A stretch of 55,124 bases of DNA from the NCBI GenBank assembly GCA_025463865.1, contig JAODBH010000260.1:1-55124 (forward strand), given 5' to 3'. Positions within the stretch are counted from its first letter, which is position 1, and every line of letters begins with the position of its first letter. Source of the stretch: Actinomycetes bacterium. Lineage in GTDB: Bacteria; Actinomycetota; Acidimicrobiia; IMCC26256; Chersky-534. This document shows positions 7,878-16,814 of this stretch, piece by piece. The position numbers and the translations under genes are program-made. The notes below the pieces were generated by a model. That model did no database searches. It was not told the DNA's origin and worked only from the letters and a program-made list of their open reading frames with translations.

Positions 7878-8396
7878 TCAGCCGGCGGCGGTCGTCGTCG
7901 TGGCGCCGGGTGGGGGAAGCAGCTTGTTGAGGTACACGAGCAGCACACCTTCCCGGGCGTTCTTCGCGCTCGGCCGGGGGCCGCTCGCGGGCAGCGGGTA
8001 CGGGTACTTGTGCTTGCCCACCTCGAGCTTGAGCTGGAAGCGGGCGAGGTCGCGCTCGGGCACCCGCGCGTTGTGGCAGTCGACGAAGCCCTTCTTGTCG
8101 CCCTTGTACCGCACGCGGCAGCCCTTCTCGCCCGGGAGGTTCGCGGAAAGGGCCGCGATGTTGCCGTTCTCGATCGCGAACCAGAAGTCGCGCACGCCGC
8201 CGAACGGGTCCGGGTAATAGAAGGGTCCCTCGTTCAGCTGCGCTCGGATCGAGTGCGAGACGCCCGCGGCGAACGGTTGCGGCTTCGTCGGTGTCTTGTT
8301 GCGGCTCGTGGCCCAGAGCATCGCTCCCGCGACCGCGATGCCGGCGATGACGGCCAGTGCGCCCGTGACCCACAGGCGTCGTATGTCTCTGCGCAC
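7878..8396 (-). CDS. Membrane-anchored protein with a Rieske-like domain lacking cluster ligands
   Basis: 172 residues. A basic start is followed by one transmembrane helix (about 9-29); the rest should lie outside the cytoplasm and ends in a Pro/Thr-rich tail (PPPGATTTTAAG). The middle, FWFAIENGNIAALSAN followed by PGEKGCRVRYKGDKKGFVDC and HNAR, lines up by eye with the Rieske pattern C-x-H-x-G-C ... C-P-C-H-G-S. The two Cys that form the structural disulfide in bc1-type Rieske proteins (Cys93 and Cys107 here) and one His (His108) are kept, but both cluster Cys and the first His are absent. The start GTG at 8396 has GGAGG four nt upstream. It is convergent with pcrA and divergent from sucC. 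Function unknown; fold assignment is my inference. Confidence 0.7.
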   Translation of the reverse strand: MRRDIRRLWVTGALAVIAGIAVAGAMLWATSRNKTPTKPQPFAAGVSHSIRAQLNEGPFYYPDPFGGVRDFWFAIENGNIAALSANLPGEKGCRVRYKGDKKGFVDCHNARVPERDLARFQLKLEVGKHKYPYPLPASGPRPSAKNAREGVLLVYLNKLLPPPGATTTTAAG

Positions 8397-8570
8397 GCAG
8401 CCTCCTCGACCCGCAGGGATGACAGCAGCCGGGAGCCCTGCAGTCCAGTCGGGGGAGTTTTGGCCCCCGGAGGCGGCGCGTGGGTATCGTTCGCCGCCCG
8501 TTCGACAACACGTGGAACTAGCCTCGACCCGCCCGGCGCACGCCGGCCCGACGATCGTCACGGAGCCTTC

Positions 8571-9713
8571 GTGGATCTCTTGGAGTACCAAGGCAAGCAA
8601 CTGTTCGCCCGCTACGGCATCCCGGTGTCGCCCGGCGCCGCCGCGGTGACGGTCGACGAAGCGGTCGCCGCGGCCGAGCAGGCCGGCTACCCCGTGGTCA
8701 TCAAGGCGCAGGTCCGGGTCGGTGGGCGGGGCAAGGCGGGCGGCATCAAGATCGCCGACAATCCCGAGCAGGCACGCGAGTACGCCGGCGACATCATCGG
8801 CATGGACATCAAGGGCCACCGCGTCGAGGTCGTGTGGGTGGAGCACGCCTCCGACATCGCGGCCGAGTACTACGCCTCGTTCACCCTCGACCGCGCGGCC
8901 AAGAAGTACTTCGGCATGCTGAGCGCGCAGGGTGGCGTCGAGATCGAGACCATCGCCGAGACCGACCCCGACGCGATCGCCAAGATCCACATCGACCCGG
9001 TCGTCGGCCTCACCGAGGAGCAGGCCAAGGCGTGGATCGCCGAGGCCAAGCTCGACCCGGCGGCGAACGCCGGCGCGCTCGAGGTGCTGCTGAAGCTCTA
9101 CACCGCCTACGTCGACGGCGACTGCGACCTGGCCGAGATCAACCCGCTGATCCTCACGCCCGAGGGCAAGGTCCACGCCCTCGACGCCAAGGTCACCCTC
9201 GACGAGAACGCCCAGTACCGCCACCCGGAATGGGCGGAGTACGAGGCGAGCCAGGACCTCGACGAGCGCGAGCAGCTGGCCAAGAGCAAGGGCCTCAACT
9301 ACATCGGCCTCGACGGCACGGTCGGGATCATCGGCAACGGGGCCGGGCTCGTGATGAGCACCCTCGACGTCGTGAACCAGGTGGGCGGAACCCCCGCCAA
9401 CTTCCTCGACGTCGGCGGCGGCGCCGGCGCCGATCTCCTCGCGAACGCGGTCGAGGTCATCAACTCGGACCCGAACGTGAAGGCGATCTTCGTCAACATC
9501 TTCGGCGGGATCACCAAGTGCGACGAGGTCGCCAACGGCATCGTCGAGGCGCTCGCCCGAGTCGACGTCCGTTCGCCGATCGTCATCCGTCTCGACGGCA
9601 CCAACGCCGAAGAGGGCCGGGCGATCATCAAGGCGCACGAGTCCGACATGTTGATCTCGCAACCCACGATGCTCGACGCCGCGAAGCGCGTCGTGCAACT
9701 GGCCGGAAAGTAG
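8571..9713 (+). CDS. sucC: Succinyl-CoA synthetase, beta subunit (ADP/GDP-forming)
   Basis: TCA-cycle enzyme interconverting succinyl-CoA and succinate with ATP or GTP formation; partner of SucD. 380 residues, the usual length. The N-terminal ATP-grasp fold is clear: MDLLEYQGKQLFARYGIP, VVIKAQVRVGGRGKAGGIK (nucleotide and phosphate binding) and DLAEINPLI (metal binding). The C-terminal half carries the GNGAGLVM and VNIFGGITKCDEVA segments of the power helix region. GTG at 8571 follows a GGAG at 8562-8565 and a possible TAGCCT -10 at 8519-8524. It is 12 bp upstream of sucD and clearly co-transcribed with it. Confidence 0.97.
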   Translation: MDLLEYQGKQLFARYGIPVSPGAAAVTVDEAVAAAEQAGYPVVIKAQVRVGGRGKAGGIKIADNPEQAREYAGDIIGMDIKGHRVEVVWVEHASDIAAEYYASFTLDRAAKKYFGMLSAQGGVEIETIAETDPDAIAKIHIDPVVGLTEEQAKAWIAEAKLDPAANAGALEVLLKLYTAYVDGDCDLAEINPLILTPEGKVHALDAKVTLDENAQYRHPEWAEYEASQDLDEREQLAKSKGLNYIGLDGTVGIIGNGAGLVMSTLDVVNQVGGTPANFLDVGGGAGADLLANAVEVINSDPNVKAIFVNIFGGITKCDEVANGIVEALARVDVRSPIVIRLDGTNAEEGRAIIKAHESDMLISQPTMLDAAKRVVQLAGK

Positions 9714-9725
9714 GAGCGCGACCCA

Positions 9726-10610
9726 GTGAGCATCTTCGTCGACGGGAACACCAAGGTCGTGTACCAGGGCCTGACGGGCAATCAGGGTTCGTTCCACGGT
9801 CTCCGCAACCGCGCCTACGGCACCAAGGTCGTCGCCGGGACGAGCCCGAAGAAGGCCGGCACCGACGTCGACGGCGTGCCGATCTTCGCGACCGTCAAGG
9901 ACGCGGTCGCCGAGACCGGCGCCACCGCGTCGTGCATCTTCATCCCCGCGCCCGGCGTCGCCGCCGCGGTCATGGAGGCGGCCGAGGGCGGCATCGAGTT
10001 CATCGTGGTCATCACCGAAGGCGTTCCCGCCCACGACGAGGCGCGCTTCTACAACGACCTCAAGAACAACTATCCCGACGTGCAGCTGCTCGGGCCCAAC
10101 TGCCCGGGCATCATCACGCCCGGGGAGTGCAACATCGGCATCACACCGGGCGAGATCGCGCTGGCCGGCGGCCCGGTCGGCATCGTCAGCCGGTCGGGCA
10201 CGCTCACGTACCAGGCGCTCTACGAGATGACCCGCCAGGGCATCGGCCAGACCACGTGCGTCGGCATCGGCGGCGACCCGGTGCCCGGTACGAGCTTCAT
10301 CGACTGCCTGAGCCGCTTCCAGGCCGACCCCGATACGAAGGCGATCATCATGATCGGCGAGATCGGCGGCTCAGCGGAAGAAGAGGCCGCGGAGTACATC
10401 AAGGCCAACGTCACCAAGCCGATCGTCTCCTACATCGCGGGCGTCACCGCCCCGGCGGGGAAGAAGATGGGCCACGCCGGTGCGATCATCTCCGGCGGGA
10501 AGGGCACTGCGGCGGCGAAGACCGAGGCGCTCGAGGACGCGGGCGCGCGCGTCGCGGCCAACCCGGTCGAGATCGGCCCGCTGATGGCGGAAGTCGTCGC
10601 GGGCCTGTAG
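9726..10610 (+). CDS. sucD: Succinyl-CoA synthetase, alpha subunit
   Basis: Carries the CoA site and the active-site phosphohistidine of succinyl-CoA synthetase. 294 residues, normal length. Seen: N-terminal CoA-binding Rossmann part with [14 protein letters not shown], the [15 protein letters not shown] strand-loop, [25 protein letters not shown], and the phosphohistidine loop [15 protein letters not shown] near residues 240-254. The start GTG follows the sucC stop by 12 nt. A perfect hairpin terminator follows at 10668-10696, so the operon is just sucCD. Confidence 0.97.
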   Translation: MSIFVDGNTKVVYQGLTGNQGSFHGLRNRAYGTKVVAGTSPKKAGTDVDGVPIFATVKDAVAETGATASCIFIPAPGVAAAVMEAAEGGIEFIVVITEGVPAHDEARFYNDLKNNYPDVQLLGPNCPGIITPGECNIGITPGEIALAGGPVGIVSRSGTLTYQALYEMTRQGIGQTTCVGIGGDPVPGTSFIDCLSRFQADPDTKAIIMIGEIGGSAEEEAAEYIKANVTKPIVSYIAGVTAPAGKKMGHAGAIISGGKGTAAAKTEALEDAGARVAANPVEIGPLMAEVVAGL

Positions 10611-10667
10611 GCGCACCCGAACGCGACGACCGGGCGTACGCACCGGCGTCGTCTCCGATACGAACGA

Positions 10668-10696
10668 CGAAGGCCCCCGCAGAGCGGGGGCCTTCG
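10668..10696. terminator. Bidirectional hairpin terminator between sucD and a convergent membrane protein gene
   Basis: A perfect 13-bp stem (CGAAGGCCCCCGC paired with its complement) closes a 3-nt AGA loop. There is no long T run on either side, but the position between two convergent genes and the GC-rich stem fit a shared terminator. Confidence 0.75.
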
Positions 10697-10722
10697 GCTT
10701 GCACGCAGTGTGGTCCGAACGA

Positions 10723-11214
10723 CTATGCGGTCGGACCGGCCTTGGTGTCGGCCTGGAACATCAGGAACACGCCGGCGGTGACGCCCGCGGATGCGAGCAC
10801 ACCGAGGTAGGCCCAGAACGAGCGGTCGAGGCTCTGGCCGCCGACCTTCTGGCCGACGAGCACCTGCAGCAGGATCAGGATGAACGCGAGGCCCGCGGCC
10901 GCCAACAGCACCTGCGAGATGGTGAAGTTGCCCATCTTGTCGGGCAGGGTGATGACGCCGAAGCGGGCGAGCAGCACCACGGCGACGACCACGATCGTGA
11001 TCAGGATGCCGAGCAGGCTCAGGAAGCCGCCCCACCCGTTGTGGCCGTTGTACGTGCCGAACCCGCCGACATCCTTCTTGAACCAGGTGAAGAACGAAAA
11101 GATCAGCAGGAGGATCCCGGACCCTCCGGCGACCTTCTCGCCGAGCGAGAGTTCGTTGAGCTTCTCCAAGGATCTGTCCTCCGTTGGGCCGTTGGTTTGG
11201 GGTGAGTGGATCAT
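10723..11214 (-). CDS. Four-helix integral membrane protein, unknown function
   Basis: 163 residues with a hydrophilic N-terminus of about 28 residues, then four hydrophobic segments at roughly 31-45, 64-85, 97-119 and 130-150. No known motif; a Gly/Asn-rich loop (GGFGTYNGHNGWGG) between helices 1 and 2 is unusual and probably faces outside. The ATG at 11214 gives a start about 70 bp from purN on the other strand; a later start nearer helix 1 cannot be excluded because no strong ribosome binding site is visible. It converges on sucD across a shared terminator. Membrane location is clear, function is not. Confidence 0.7.
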   Translation of the reverse strand: MIHSPQTNGPTEDRSLEKLNELSLGEKVAGGSGILLLIFSFFTWFKKDVGGFGTYNGHNGWGGFLSLLGILITIVVVAVVLLARFGVITLPDKMGNFTISQVLLAAAGLAFILILLQVLVGQKVGGQSLDRSFWAYLGVLASAGVTAGVFLMFQADTKAGPTA

Positions 11215-11269
11215 GAGAACCACGCCATTGCAAGGATCCCCGGCCCGATGCCGCTGCGCCGGAACCGGC

Positions 11270-11275
11270 TAGCGT
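11270..11275 (+). promoter_or_regulatory. -10 hexamer for purN
   Basis: TAGCGT lies 8 nt before the GTG at 11284, supporting a leaderless or nearly leaderless purN-purH transcript. Confidence 0.4.
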
Positions 11276-11283
11276 CCGTACAC

Positions 11284-11847
11284 GTGCGGGTCGGCGTTCT
11301 TGCCTCCGGTGGAGGCACCATCCTCCAGGCGATTCTCGACGGGGGCATCCCCGTACAGGTCGTCGTCAGTGATCGGCCGGAATGCGGCGCACTTGAGCGC
11401 GCCCGGGCGGCGGGGGTCCCGGCCGTCGCGGTCGATCGCCGCGCCTACCTCCCCGACCGCGTGGCCTTCACCGAAGCGGTCGTCGATGCGCTCCGTGCGC
11501 ACGACGTGGACCTGGTCGCCATGGCCGGGTTCATGACCATCCTCGAGAAGCCCATCTTCGATGCCTTCCCGAACCGCGTGGTCAACACGCACCCGAGCCT
11601 GCTGCCTGCGTTCCGTGGCGCACACGCGGTGCCTGACGCCCTCGCGGCCGGGGTCAAGGTCACCGGCTGTACGGTCCACATCGCGACGGTCGAGGTCGAC
11701 GACGGCCCGATCCTCGCCCAGGAAGCGGTCGTGGTGGAGCCGTCCGACGACGAGGATGCGCTGCACGAGCGCATCAAGGAAGTCGAGCGCCGGCTCTATC
11801 CCGCGGTCCTGGCCGCTCTGCTCGAACGAGGAGACGCAAACCTCTGA
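11284..11847 (+). CDS. purN: Phosphoribosylglycinamide formyltransferase
   Basis: Transfers a formyl group from 10-formyl-THF to GAR, the third step of purine synthesis. 187 residues from the GTG at 11284, the normal length. Seen: the phosphate-binding opening VRVGVLASGGGTILQAIL, the substrate loop FMTILEKP, the catalytic block NTHPSLLPAFRGAHA (Asn and His) and HIATVEVDDGPILAQEAV with the catalytic Asp. The open frame extends to an earlier ATG at 11248, but family alignment and the TAGCGT hexamer favour 11284. The stop overlaps the purH ATG by one base (TGATG), so the two purine genes are coupled. folD, which makes its cofactor, follows purH. Confidence 0.95.
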   Translation: MRVGVLASGGGTILQAILDGGIPVQVVVSDRPECGALERARAAGVPAVAVDRRAYLPDRVAFTEAVVDALRAHDVDLVAMAGFMTILEKPIFDAFPNRVVNTHPSLLPAFRGAHAVPDALAAGVKVTGCTVHIATVEVDDGPILAQEAVVVEPSDDEDALHERIKEVERRLYPAVLAALLERGDANL

Positions 11848-13355
11848 TGCGCACCAAGGTGCAGCGCGCGCTGCTCTCCGTCTACGACAAGTCCGGCCTC
11901 GAGGAGTTCGCGCGTGGCCTCACCGAGCTCGGGGTCGCGCTCGTATCGTCGGGAGGTACCGCGCACGCGCTCGAGGCTGCGGGCATCGAGGTCACCACGG
12001 TCGAGGACGTCACCGGCGCACCGGAGATCCTCGATCACCGCGTGGTCACGCTGCATCCCAAGATCCACGGCGGGATCCTCGCCGACCGATCGAAGCAGTC
12101 GCACCGCGACGATCTCGACGAGTTCGGCATCGTCCCCTTCGACCTGGTGGTCGTGGGCCTCTACCCGTTCGTCGAGAAGCCGGGCATCGAGACCATCGAC
12201 ATCGGTGGGCCGGCGATGATCCGCGGCGCGGCGAAGAACCACGCCTGGCTCAGCGTCGTCACCAACGTCGAGCAGTACGCGGGGATCCTCGACGAGCTCC
12301 GCCACAACGACGGCACCATCGGGGCCGACACCCGCCGACGGCTCGCGCTCGACGCGTTCGCGTCGACCGCCGCGTTCGACGCCGCGATCGTGCAGTGGCT
12401 CCAGGCCGACGAGCTGCTGCCCGAGCAGTTGGTGGTACCGCTCGAGCGGGCCGCGGCGCTGCGCTACGGAGAGAACCCGCACCAGGCCGCGGCGCGCTAC
12501 CGCGAGAAGGGCGTCGCGCCGGGTTGGCCCGACACGATGGTCCAGCACCAGGGCAAGGAGCTCTCGTTCATCAACGTGCTCGACGGTGAGTCCGCCTGGC
12601 GGCTCGTCAACCAGTTCGACGAGCCGGCGTGCGTGATCGTGAAGCACGCGAACCCGTGCGGGGTCGCGCTCGGCACCGACGCCACCGACGCGTACCGGCG
12701 TGCCTTCGCGTGTGACGAGCTCAGCGCGTTCGGGGGCGTGGTCGCGTTGAACCGCCCGCTCACGGTCGAGGTGGCCGAGGCCATCGGCAAGGTGCTCACC
12801 GAGGTGGTGCTCGCTCCCGCGTACGAGCGGGGCGCGCTCGAACTGCTGGCCAAGAAGAAGAACACGCGACTGCTCGAGACGCAGCCCCCAGGCCCGCGTG
12901 GCCTCGAGCTTCGCCGGATCGACGGCGGCTTCCTCGTACAGGAGGCGGACAACATGGAGGTCGACGCGGGCGACTGGCCCGTCGTCACGAAGAAGGCCCC
13001 CACCGAGCAGCAGTGGCGCGATCTCCGCTTCGCCTGGGAGGTCTGCGCCTCGGTCTCGTCCAACGCGATCGTCTTCGTGATCGACGGGCAGGCGGTCGGC
13101 ATCGGCGCGGGGCAGCAGAGCCGGGTCCACTCGGCCGAGATCGCGGCCAGGAAGGCGGACGGCCGGGCCAAGGGGGGCGCGTGCGCGAGCGATGCGTTCT
13201 TCCCGTTCCGCGACGGCGTCGACGCCGCGGCCGAGGCCGGTATCGCCGCCATCGTGCAGCCCGGCGGCTCGGTGCGTGACGACGAGGTGATCGCGGCCGC
13301 CGACGAGCACGGAATCGCGATGGTGTTCACCGGCCACCGTCACTTCCGCCACTAG
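11847..13355 (+). CDS. purH: Bifunctional AICAR formyltransferase / IMP cyclohydrolase
   Basis: Performs the last two steps of IMP synthesis. 502 residues with both domains: the N-terminal MGS-like cyclohydrolase (RALLSVYDKSGLEEFA, LVSSGGTAHALE, VVTLHPKIHGGIL) up to about 195, and the C-terminal transformylase with LRYGENPHQ, IVKHANPCGVA, a SAFGGVVALNR segment and the tail FTGHRHFRH. The Lys-His pair in KHANPCG is the catalytic signature of the transformylase. Translation is coupled to purN. A 123-bp gap follows before folD. Confidence 0.97.
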   Translation: MRTKVQRALLSVYDKSGLEEFARGLTELGVALVSSGGTAHALEAAGIEVTTVEDVTGAPEILDHRVVTLHPKIHGGILADRSKQSHRDDLDEFGIVPFDLVVVGLYPFVEKPGIETIDIGGPAMIRGAAKNHAWLSVVTNVEQYAGILDELRHNDGTIGADTRRRLALDAFASTAAFDAAIVQWLQADELLPEQLVVPLERAAALRYGENPHQAAARYREKGVAPGWPDTMVQHQGKELSFINVLDGESAWRLVNQFDEPACVIVKHANPCGVALGTDATDAYRRAFACDELSAFGGVVALNRPLTVEVAEAIGKVLTEVVLAPAYERGALELLAKKKNTRLLETQPPGPRGLELRRIDGGFLVQEADNMEVDAGDWPVVTKKAPTEQQWRDLRFAWEVCASVSSNAIVFVIDGQAVGIGAGQQSRVHSAEIAARKADGRAKGGACASDAFFPFRDGVDAAAEAGIAAIVQPGGSVRDDEVIAAADEHGIAMVFTGHRHFRH

Positions 13356-13478
13356 CGGGCTGTTCCCGGCACACCTTCGGGGGCACGAACCTTGCGATAC
13401 CAGTAGCCCACGTCGTGCGGACACGCGATGCTTGCGGCCGGCCCCACGGCCCATCCTGATCCCCACGACGAGGCGTCG

Positions 13479-14342
13479 ATGACCGCGCAGCTCCTGGACG
13501 GCGAAGCATTCTTCGAGGCGATGAAGGTCGACCTCGCCGCGCGGGTGCAGGCCCTCGTCGAGCGGGGTTGGACCCCGGGTCTCGCAACGGTCCTGGTGGG
13601 TGACGACCCCAACAGTGCTTCGTACGTCCGGTTGAAGCACGAGAACTGTGCCGAGCTCGGCATCGCGTCGATCGCCCGCGAGCTGCCCGCCACCGCAACG
13701 CAGGAGGAGCTGCTCGCGGTGATCGAGGAGCTCAACGCCGATCCCGCGGTCGATGGCTACATCGTGCAGCTGCCGCTGCCGAAGGGCCTCGACGAGGAGG
13801 CCGCGCTCCTCGCCATGGATCCCGACAAGGACGCCGACGGCTTGCACCCGGTGAACCTCGGCCGGCTCGTCATGGGCGTCGACGGTCCCGTGCCCTGCAC
13901 CCCCCGCGGGATCCAGGCCCTGCTCGTCCACTACGGCGTACCGATCGAGGGCCGCCACGTGGTGATCGTCGGCCGGGGTCTCACGATCGGGCGCCCGTTG
14001 GCCAACCTGCTGAGCCTCAAGCGACCTCACGCCAACGCCGCCGTGACCGTGGTCCACACCGGCGTCGCGGATCTCGGGGAGTACACGCGGCAGGCCGACA
14101 TCCTGATCGTCGCCGCCGGCAGCCCCGGGATCGTGACGCCCGAGATGGTCAAGCCGGGCGCGGCCGTCGTGAGCGCCGGGATGACCTTCGAAGGGCGGCG
14201 GATCGTCCCCGACGTCGAGGAGTCGGTCGGTGAGGTGGCCGGCTGGATCACGCCCCGCGTGGGCGGGGTCGGTCCCACGACGCGGGCGATGCTGCTCTCC
14301 AACACCGTCGACTTGGCCGAGCGCCGAGCCGGACGGTCGTGA
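13479..14342 (+). CDS. folD: Methylenetetrahydrofolate dehydrogenase / cyclohydrolase
   Basis: Interconverts 5,10-methylene-THF and 10-formyl-THF, supplying the one-carbon donor used by PurN and PurH. 287 residues from the ATG at 13479, normal for FolD. Seen: [18 protein letters not shown], with the catalytic Tyr and Lys of the YxxxK motif, QLPLPKGLD, the [11 protein letters not shown] segment, and the NAD(P) loop [12 protein letters not shown]. The frame is open to 13428, but the extra residues do not match the family, and GAGG stands just before 13479. The stop region overlaps the following small gene by 4 bp. Confidence 0.97.
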   Translation: MTAQLLDGEAFFEAMKVDLAARVQALVERGWTPGLATVLVGDDPNSASYVRLKHENCAELGIASIARELPATATQEELLAVIEELNADPAVDGYIVQLPLPKGLDEEAALLAMDPDKDADGLHPVNLGRLVMGVDGPVPCTPRGIQALLVHYGVPIEGRHVVIVGRGLTIGRPLANLLSLKRPHANAAVTVVHTGVADLGEYTRQADILIVAAGSPGIVTPEMVKPGAAVVSAGMTFEGRRIVPDVEESVGEVAGWITPRVGGVGPTTRAMLLSNTVDLAERRAGRS

Positions 14343-14563
14343 GCCCGGAGCCGGCGATGACGCCGGAGCCCGAGCCGGCCGCCGCCGCGTGCCCGCTGTG
14401 CCAATGCCCGCTCGCCGACGACGACCCTCGTTGCCCCTCCTGCGGGCTCTACCGCGGGCTGGGTGAAGGCCGGGGATTCTCCCGGCAGGGGATACTGCTC
14501 TTCTTCGGCACGATCGTGGCGCTCTACCTGGTCGTGCTGGTGATCGTGCTCCTCGCGCGCTAG
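14339..14563 (+). CDS. Small zinc-ribbon membrane protein
   Basis: 74 residues. After an acidic Pro-rich start it has [18 protein letters not shown], two CxxC knuckles that should bind one zinc, and then one transmembrane helix near the C-terminus (about 51-72). The GTG start overlaps the folD stop by 4 bp (GTGA), so the two are translationally coupled. Small zinc-ribbon/TM proteins of this kind are frequent in Actinobacteria and function is unknown. The cytoplasmic zinc ribbon on a membrane anchor suggests a protein-binding adaptor; that is inference. Confidence 0.75.
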   Translation: MSPEPAMTPEPEPAAAACPLCQCPLADDDPRCPSCGLYRGLGEGRGFSRQGILLFFGTIVALYLVVLVIVLLAR

Positions 14564-14610
14564 CGGCGGCTGAGAGCCGTCGACGCGCCGACCGCTAACA
14601 TGCGGGCCGC

Positions 14611-14636
14611 TCGCACGACCGTGCGACCGGATTTTT
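14611..14636 (+). promoter_or_regulatory. Hairpin plus T5 in the icd leader
   Basis: TCGCACG and CGTGCGA pair around an AC loop (14611-14626), followed 6 nt later by TTTTT and then the ribosome binding site GGAGG. A TAACAT hexamer at 14596-14601 may be the -10, which would place the hairpin at the very start of the leader. It could be a weak attenuator or an mRNA-stabilising 5' hairpin. Confidence 0.3.
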
Positions 14637-14651
14637 GGTGGAGGTACTCCC

Positions 14652-15857
14652 GTGGGTGAACGGATCTCGATCGACGCGAACGGCGTGCTCCAGGTGCCGG
14701 ACGAGCCGATCCTCCCCTTCATCGAGGGCGACGGCACCGGGGTCGACATCTGGCCCGCGGCCAAGGCCGTGCTCGACGCCGCGGTCGACAAGAGCTACGG
14801 CGGCACCAAGCGCTTCGACTGGGTCGAGGTCCTCGCCGGCCAGAAGGCCTTCGACGAGACCGGCGAATGGCTCCCGGAGGCGACGGTCACGTCGTTTCGC
14901 GAGAACCTCATCGGCATCAAGGGCCCGCTGACCACCCCGATCGGTGGTGGGATCCGCTCGCTCAACGTCGCGTTGCGCCAGATCCTCGACCTCTACGCCT
15001 GCGTGCGCCCGGTCCGTTGGTTCGAAGGTGTCCCGTCGCCGGTGAAGCGCCCCGACCTCGTCGACATGGTCATCTTCCGGGAGAACACCGAGGACGTGTA
15101 CTCGGGCATGGAGCTCGAGGAGGGCACGCCCGAGGTCGCCAAGCTGATCGAGTTCCTGCACGACGCCTACGGCTGGACCATCCGCCCCGACTCCGGCATC
15201 GGCATCAAGCCGGTCTCGGAGACCGGCTCGAAGCGTCTGATCCGTGCCGCGCTCGACTACGCGGTCAAGCGCGGGCGCAAGAGCGTCACCCTCGTGCACA
15301 AGGGCAACATCATGAAGTTCACCGAGGGCGCGTTCCGCAACTGGGGCTACGAGATCACCAAGGACGAGTTCTCCGACGTCGCGGTGGGCTGGGACGACTG
15401 CAACGGTGACCCGGGCGACAAGATCCTCGTGAAGGACGCCATCGCCGACATCACGTTGCAGCAGGTGCTCACCCGCCCGGCCGAGTTCGACGTGATCGCC
15501 ACGCTCAACCTCAACGGCGACTACCTCTCGGACGCTCTCGCGGCGCAGGTCGGCGGCATCGGCATCGCTCCGGGTGCCAACATCAACTACGTCACCGGCC
15601 ACGGCATCTTCGAGGCCACCCACGGCACCGCTCCGAAGTACGCCGGCCAGGACAAGGTCAACCCGGGTTCGGTGATCCTCTCGGGCGTCATGATGCTCGA
15701 GCACCTCGGTTGGCAGGAAGCGGCCGACCTCGTCGTGTCGTCCCTCGACAAGACCATCGCCGACAAGGTCGTCACCTACGACTTCGCCCGGCAGATGGAA
15801 GGGGCCACCGAGGTCAAGACATCGGAGTTCGCCGCCGCGATGATCGACCGGATGTAG
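14652..15857 (+). CDS. icd: NADP-dependent isocitrate dehydrogenase, E. coli (dimeric) type
   Basis: Oxidises isocitrate to 2-oxoglutarate in the TCA cycle. 401 residues of the homodimeric bacterial type. Ser103 in [13 protein letters not shown] corresponds to the serine that AceK phosphorylates in E. coli. Also seen: [46 protein letters not shown] with the catalytic Lys, and [19 protein letters not shown], which holds the Lys-Tyr pair that selects NADP over NAD. GTG at 14652 follows a GGAGG. Many high-GC Actinobacteria use a monomeric enzyme instead, so the type is informative. No aceK is in the window. Confidence 0.97.
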   Translation: MGERISIDANGVLQVPDEPILPFIEGDGTGVDIWPAAKAVLDAAVDKSYGGTKRFDWVEVLAGQKAFDETGEWLPEATVTSFRENLIGIKGPLTTPIGGGIRSLNVALRQILDLYACVRPVRWFEGVPSPVKRPDLVDMVIFRENTEDVYSGMELEEGTPEVAKLIEFLHDAYGWTIRPDSGIGIKPVSETGSKRLIRAALDYAVKRGRKSVTLVHKGNIMKFTEGAFRNWGYEITKDEFSDVAVGWDDCNGDPGDKILVKDAIADITLQQVLTRPAEFDVIATLNLNGDYLSDALAAQVGGIGIAPGANINYVTGHGIFEATHGTAPKYAGQDKVNPGSVILSGVMMLEHLGWQEAADLVVSSLDKTIADKVVTYDFARQMEGATEVKTSEFAAAMIDRM

Positions 15858-15915
15858 CGGAGCGACGGCGTCCGAACGGGCGCCGGCTCCGAATCATCGC
15901 TGCGGAGGAACCTCG

Positions 15916-16758
15916 GTGCCCGTACTGGCGGAACTGAACGTGCGCAGCACGCGTCGGCACATGCCGACGCGGCGCGTCGCCGTCGATCCCGGGTTCCTGC
16001 CGCTCACCGGTCGCGCCTACGGCGCCGTGCTGCTCGGCGCGGTGATGGCGGAGTTCCTCCCGGAGCTCCCCGAGGACGAGCTCGAGGCGCTGCCCCGGTT
16101 CCTCGCCGAGGCCCGCAAAGGCCGGCTCCGGATCCCGAGCATCGCCTTGCGGTACCGCCTGCAGACCGACACCCACGGACTCGACCGGGCCCGGCACCGG
16201 ATCGTGGAGGAGCCGGACTCACGTCTCGACTTCGGGAGCCGGCTCATCATCGAGCTCGATGTCCACGGCGCCGCGGTCCCGCAGGTGATCGGCACGATCA
16301 TGGCCGCCGCCGCCCACTCCGACCGGTTGCGTCCGCTCGCGTTCCGCGCCATCGATGCCGCGGTCAAGTCCCCCGGCAGGTTCCCCGAGGAGTACGAGAT
16401 CCGTCGCCTGCTCCACGGGATCCCCCGTCGGGCTCCGAACGCGCCCGGCGTCGAGTGGCAGCGGGAGACGGAGGAGGTCGACGACTGGCTCGGGGTGCCG
16501 TCCGAGCGGCGTTGGGCCATGGAGGTGCTCGGCATCGGCGTCGATGTGCACCTCGACCGTTCCGAGGTGCAGCGCCGGTTCCGGCGGCTGCTGCGCCAGG
16601 CCCACCCCGACCAGGGCGCCGAGGCGCGCGGTGCCGCGGAACGCATCGCCGAGCTGTCCGAAGCGCGCGAGCTGCTGCTCACCGACCTCGAGGAGCACGG
16701 CGGCGAGCTCGATCTCGACCTCGGCGAGGATCTCGCGGCCGAGGCCCGGTCGAGGTAG
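15916..16758 (+). CDS. J-domain protein with a C-terminal DnaJ-like module
   Basis: 280 residues. The N-terminal 200 residues match nothing I know; they include a helical segment (EDELEALPRFLAEARKG) and a block around AAAAHSDRLRPLAF. The C-terminal part (about 200-260) is a J domain: VLGIGVDVHLDRSEVQRRFR, with the HPD triad starting at His230 (QAHPDQG), which stimulates DnaK-type ATPases. It is therefore a likely DnaK co-chaperone with an unknown client-binding N-terminus. GTG at 15916 has GGAGG 9 nt upstream. It converges on the pspA-AAA operon, whose products are also membrane/proteostasis candidates. Confidence 0.85.
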   Translation: MPVLAELNVRSTRRHMPTRRVAVDPGFLPLTGRAYGAVLLGAVMAEFLPELPEDELEALPRFLAEARKGRLRIPSIALRYRLQTDTHGLDRARHRIVEEPDSRLDFGSRLIIELDVHGAAVPQVIGTIMAAAAHSDRLRPLAFRAIDAAVKSPGRFPEEYEIRRLLHGIPRRAPNAPGVEWQRETEEVDDWLGVPSERRWAMEVLGIGVDVHLDRSEVQRRFRRLLRQAHPDQGAEARGAAERIAELSEARELLLTDLEEHGGELDLDLGEDLAAEARSR

Positions 16759-16783
16759 CGCGCCGCCGTCCGAGCGCCGCCGC

Positions 16784-16810
16784 CGAGGGGCGCGGTTCGA
16801 GGGGCGCGGT
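16784..16810. repeat. Short tandem repeat between convergent genes
   Basis: Two copies of CGAGGGGCGCGGT at a 14-bp period fill the gap before the pspA stop codon. No function apparent. Confidence 0.5.
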
Positions 16811-16814
16811 CGAG

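Noticed and set aside
11796-14057. 753-codon open frame opposite purH and folD
   Set aside because: Shadow of two certain genes; no recognisable domain and no ribosome binding site.
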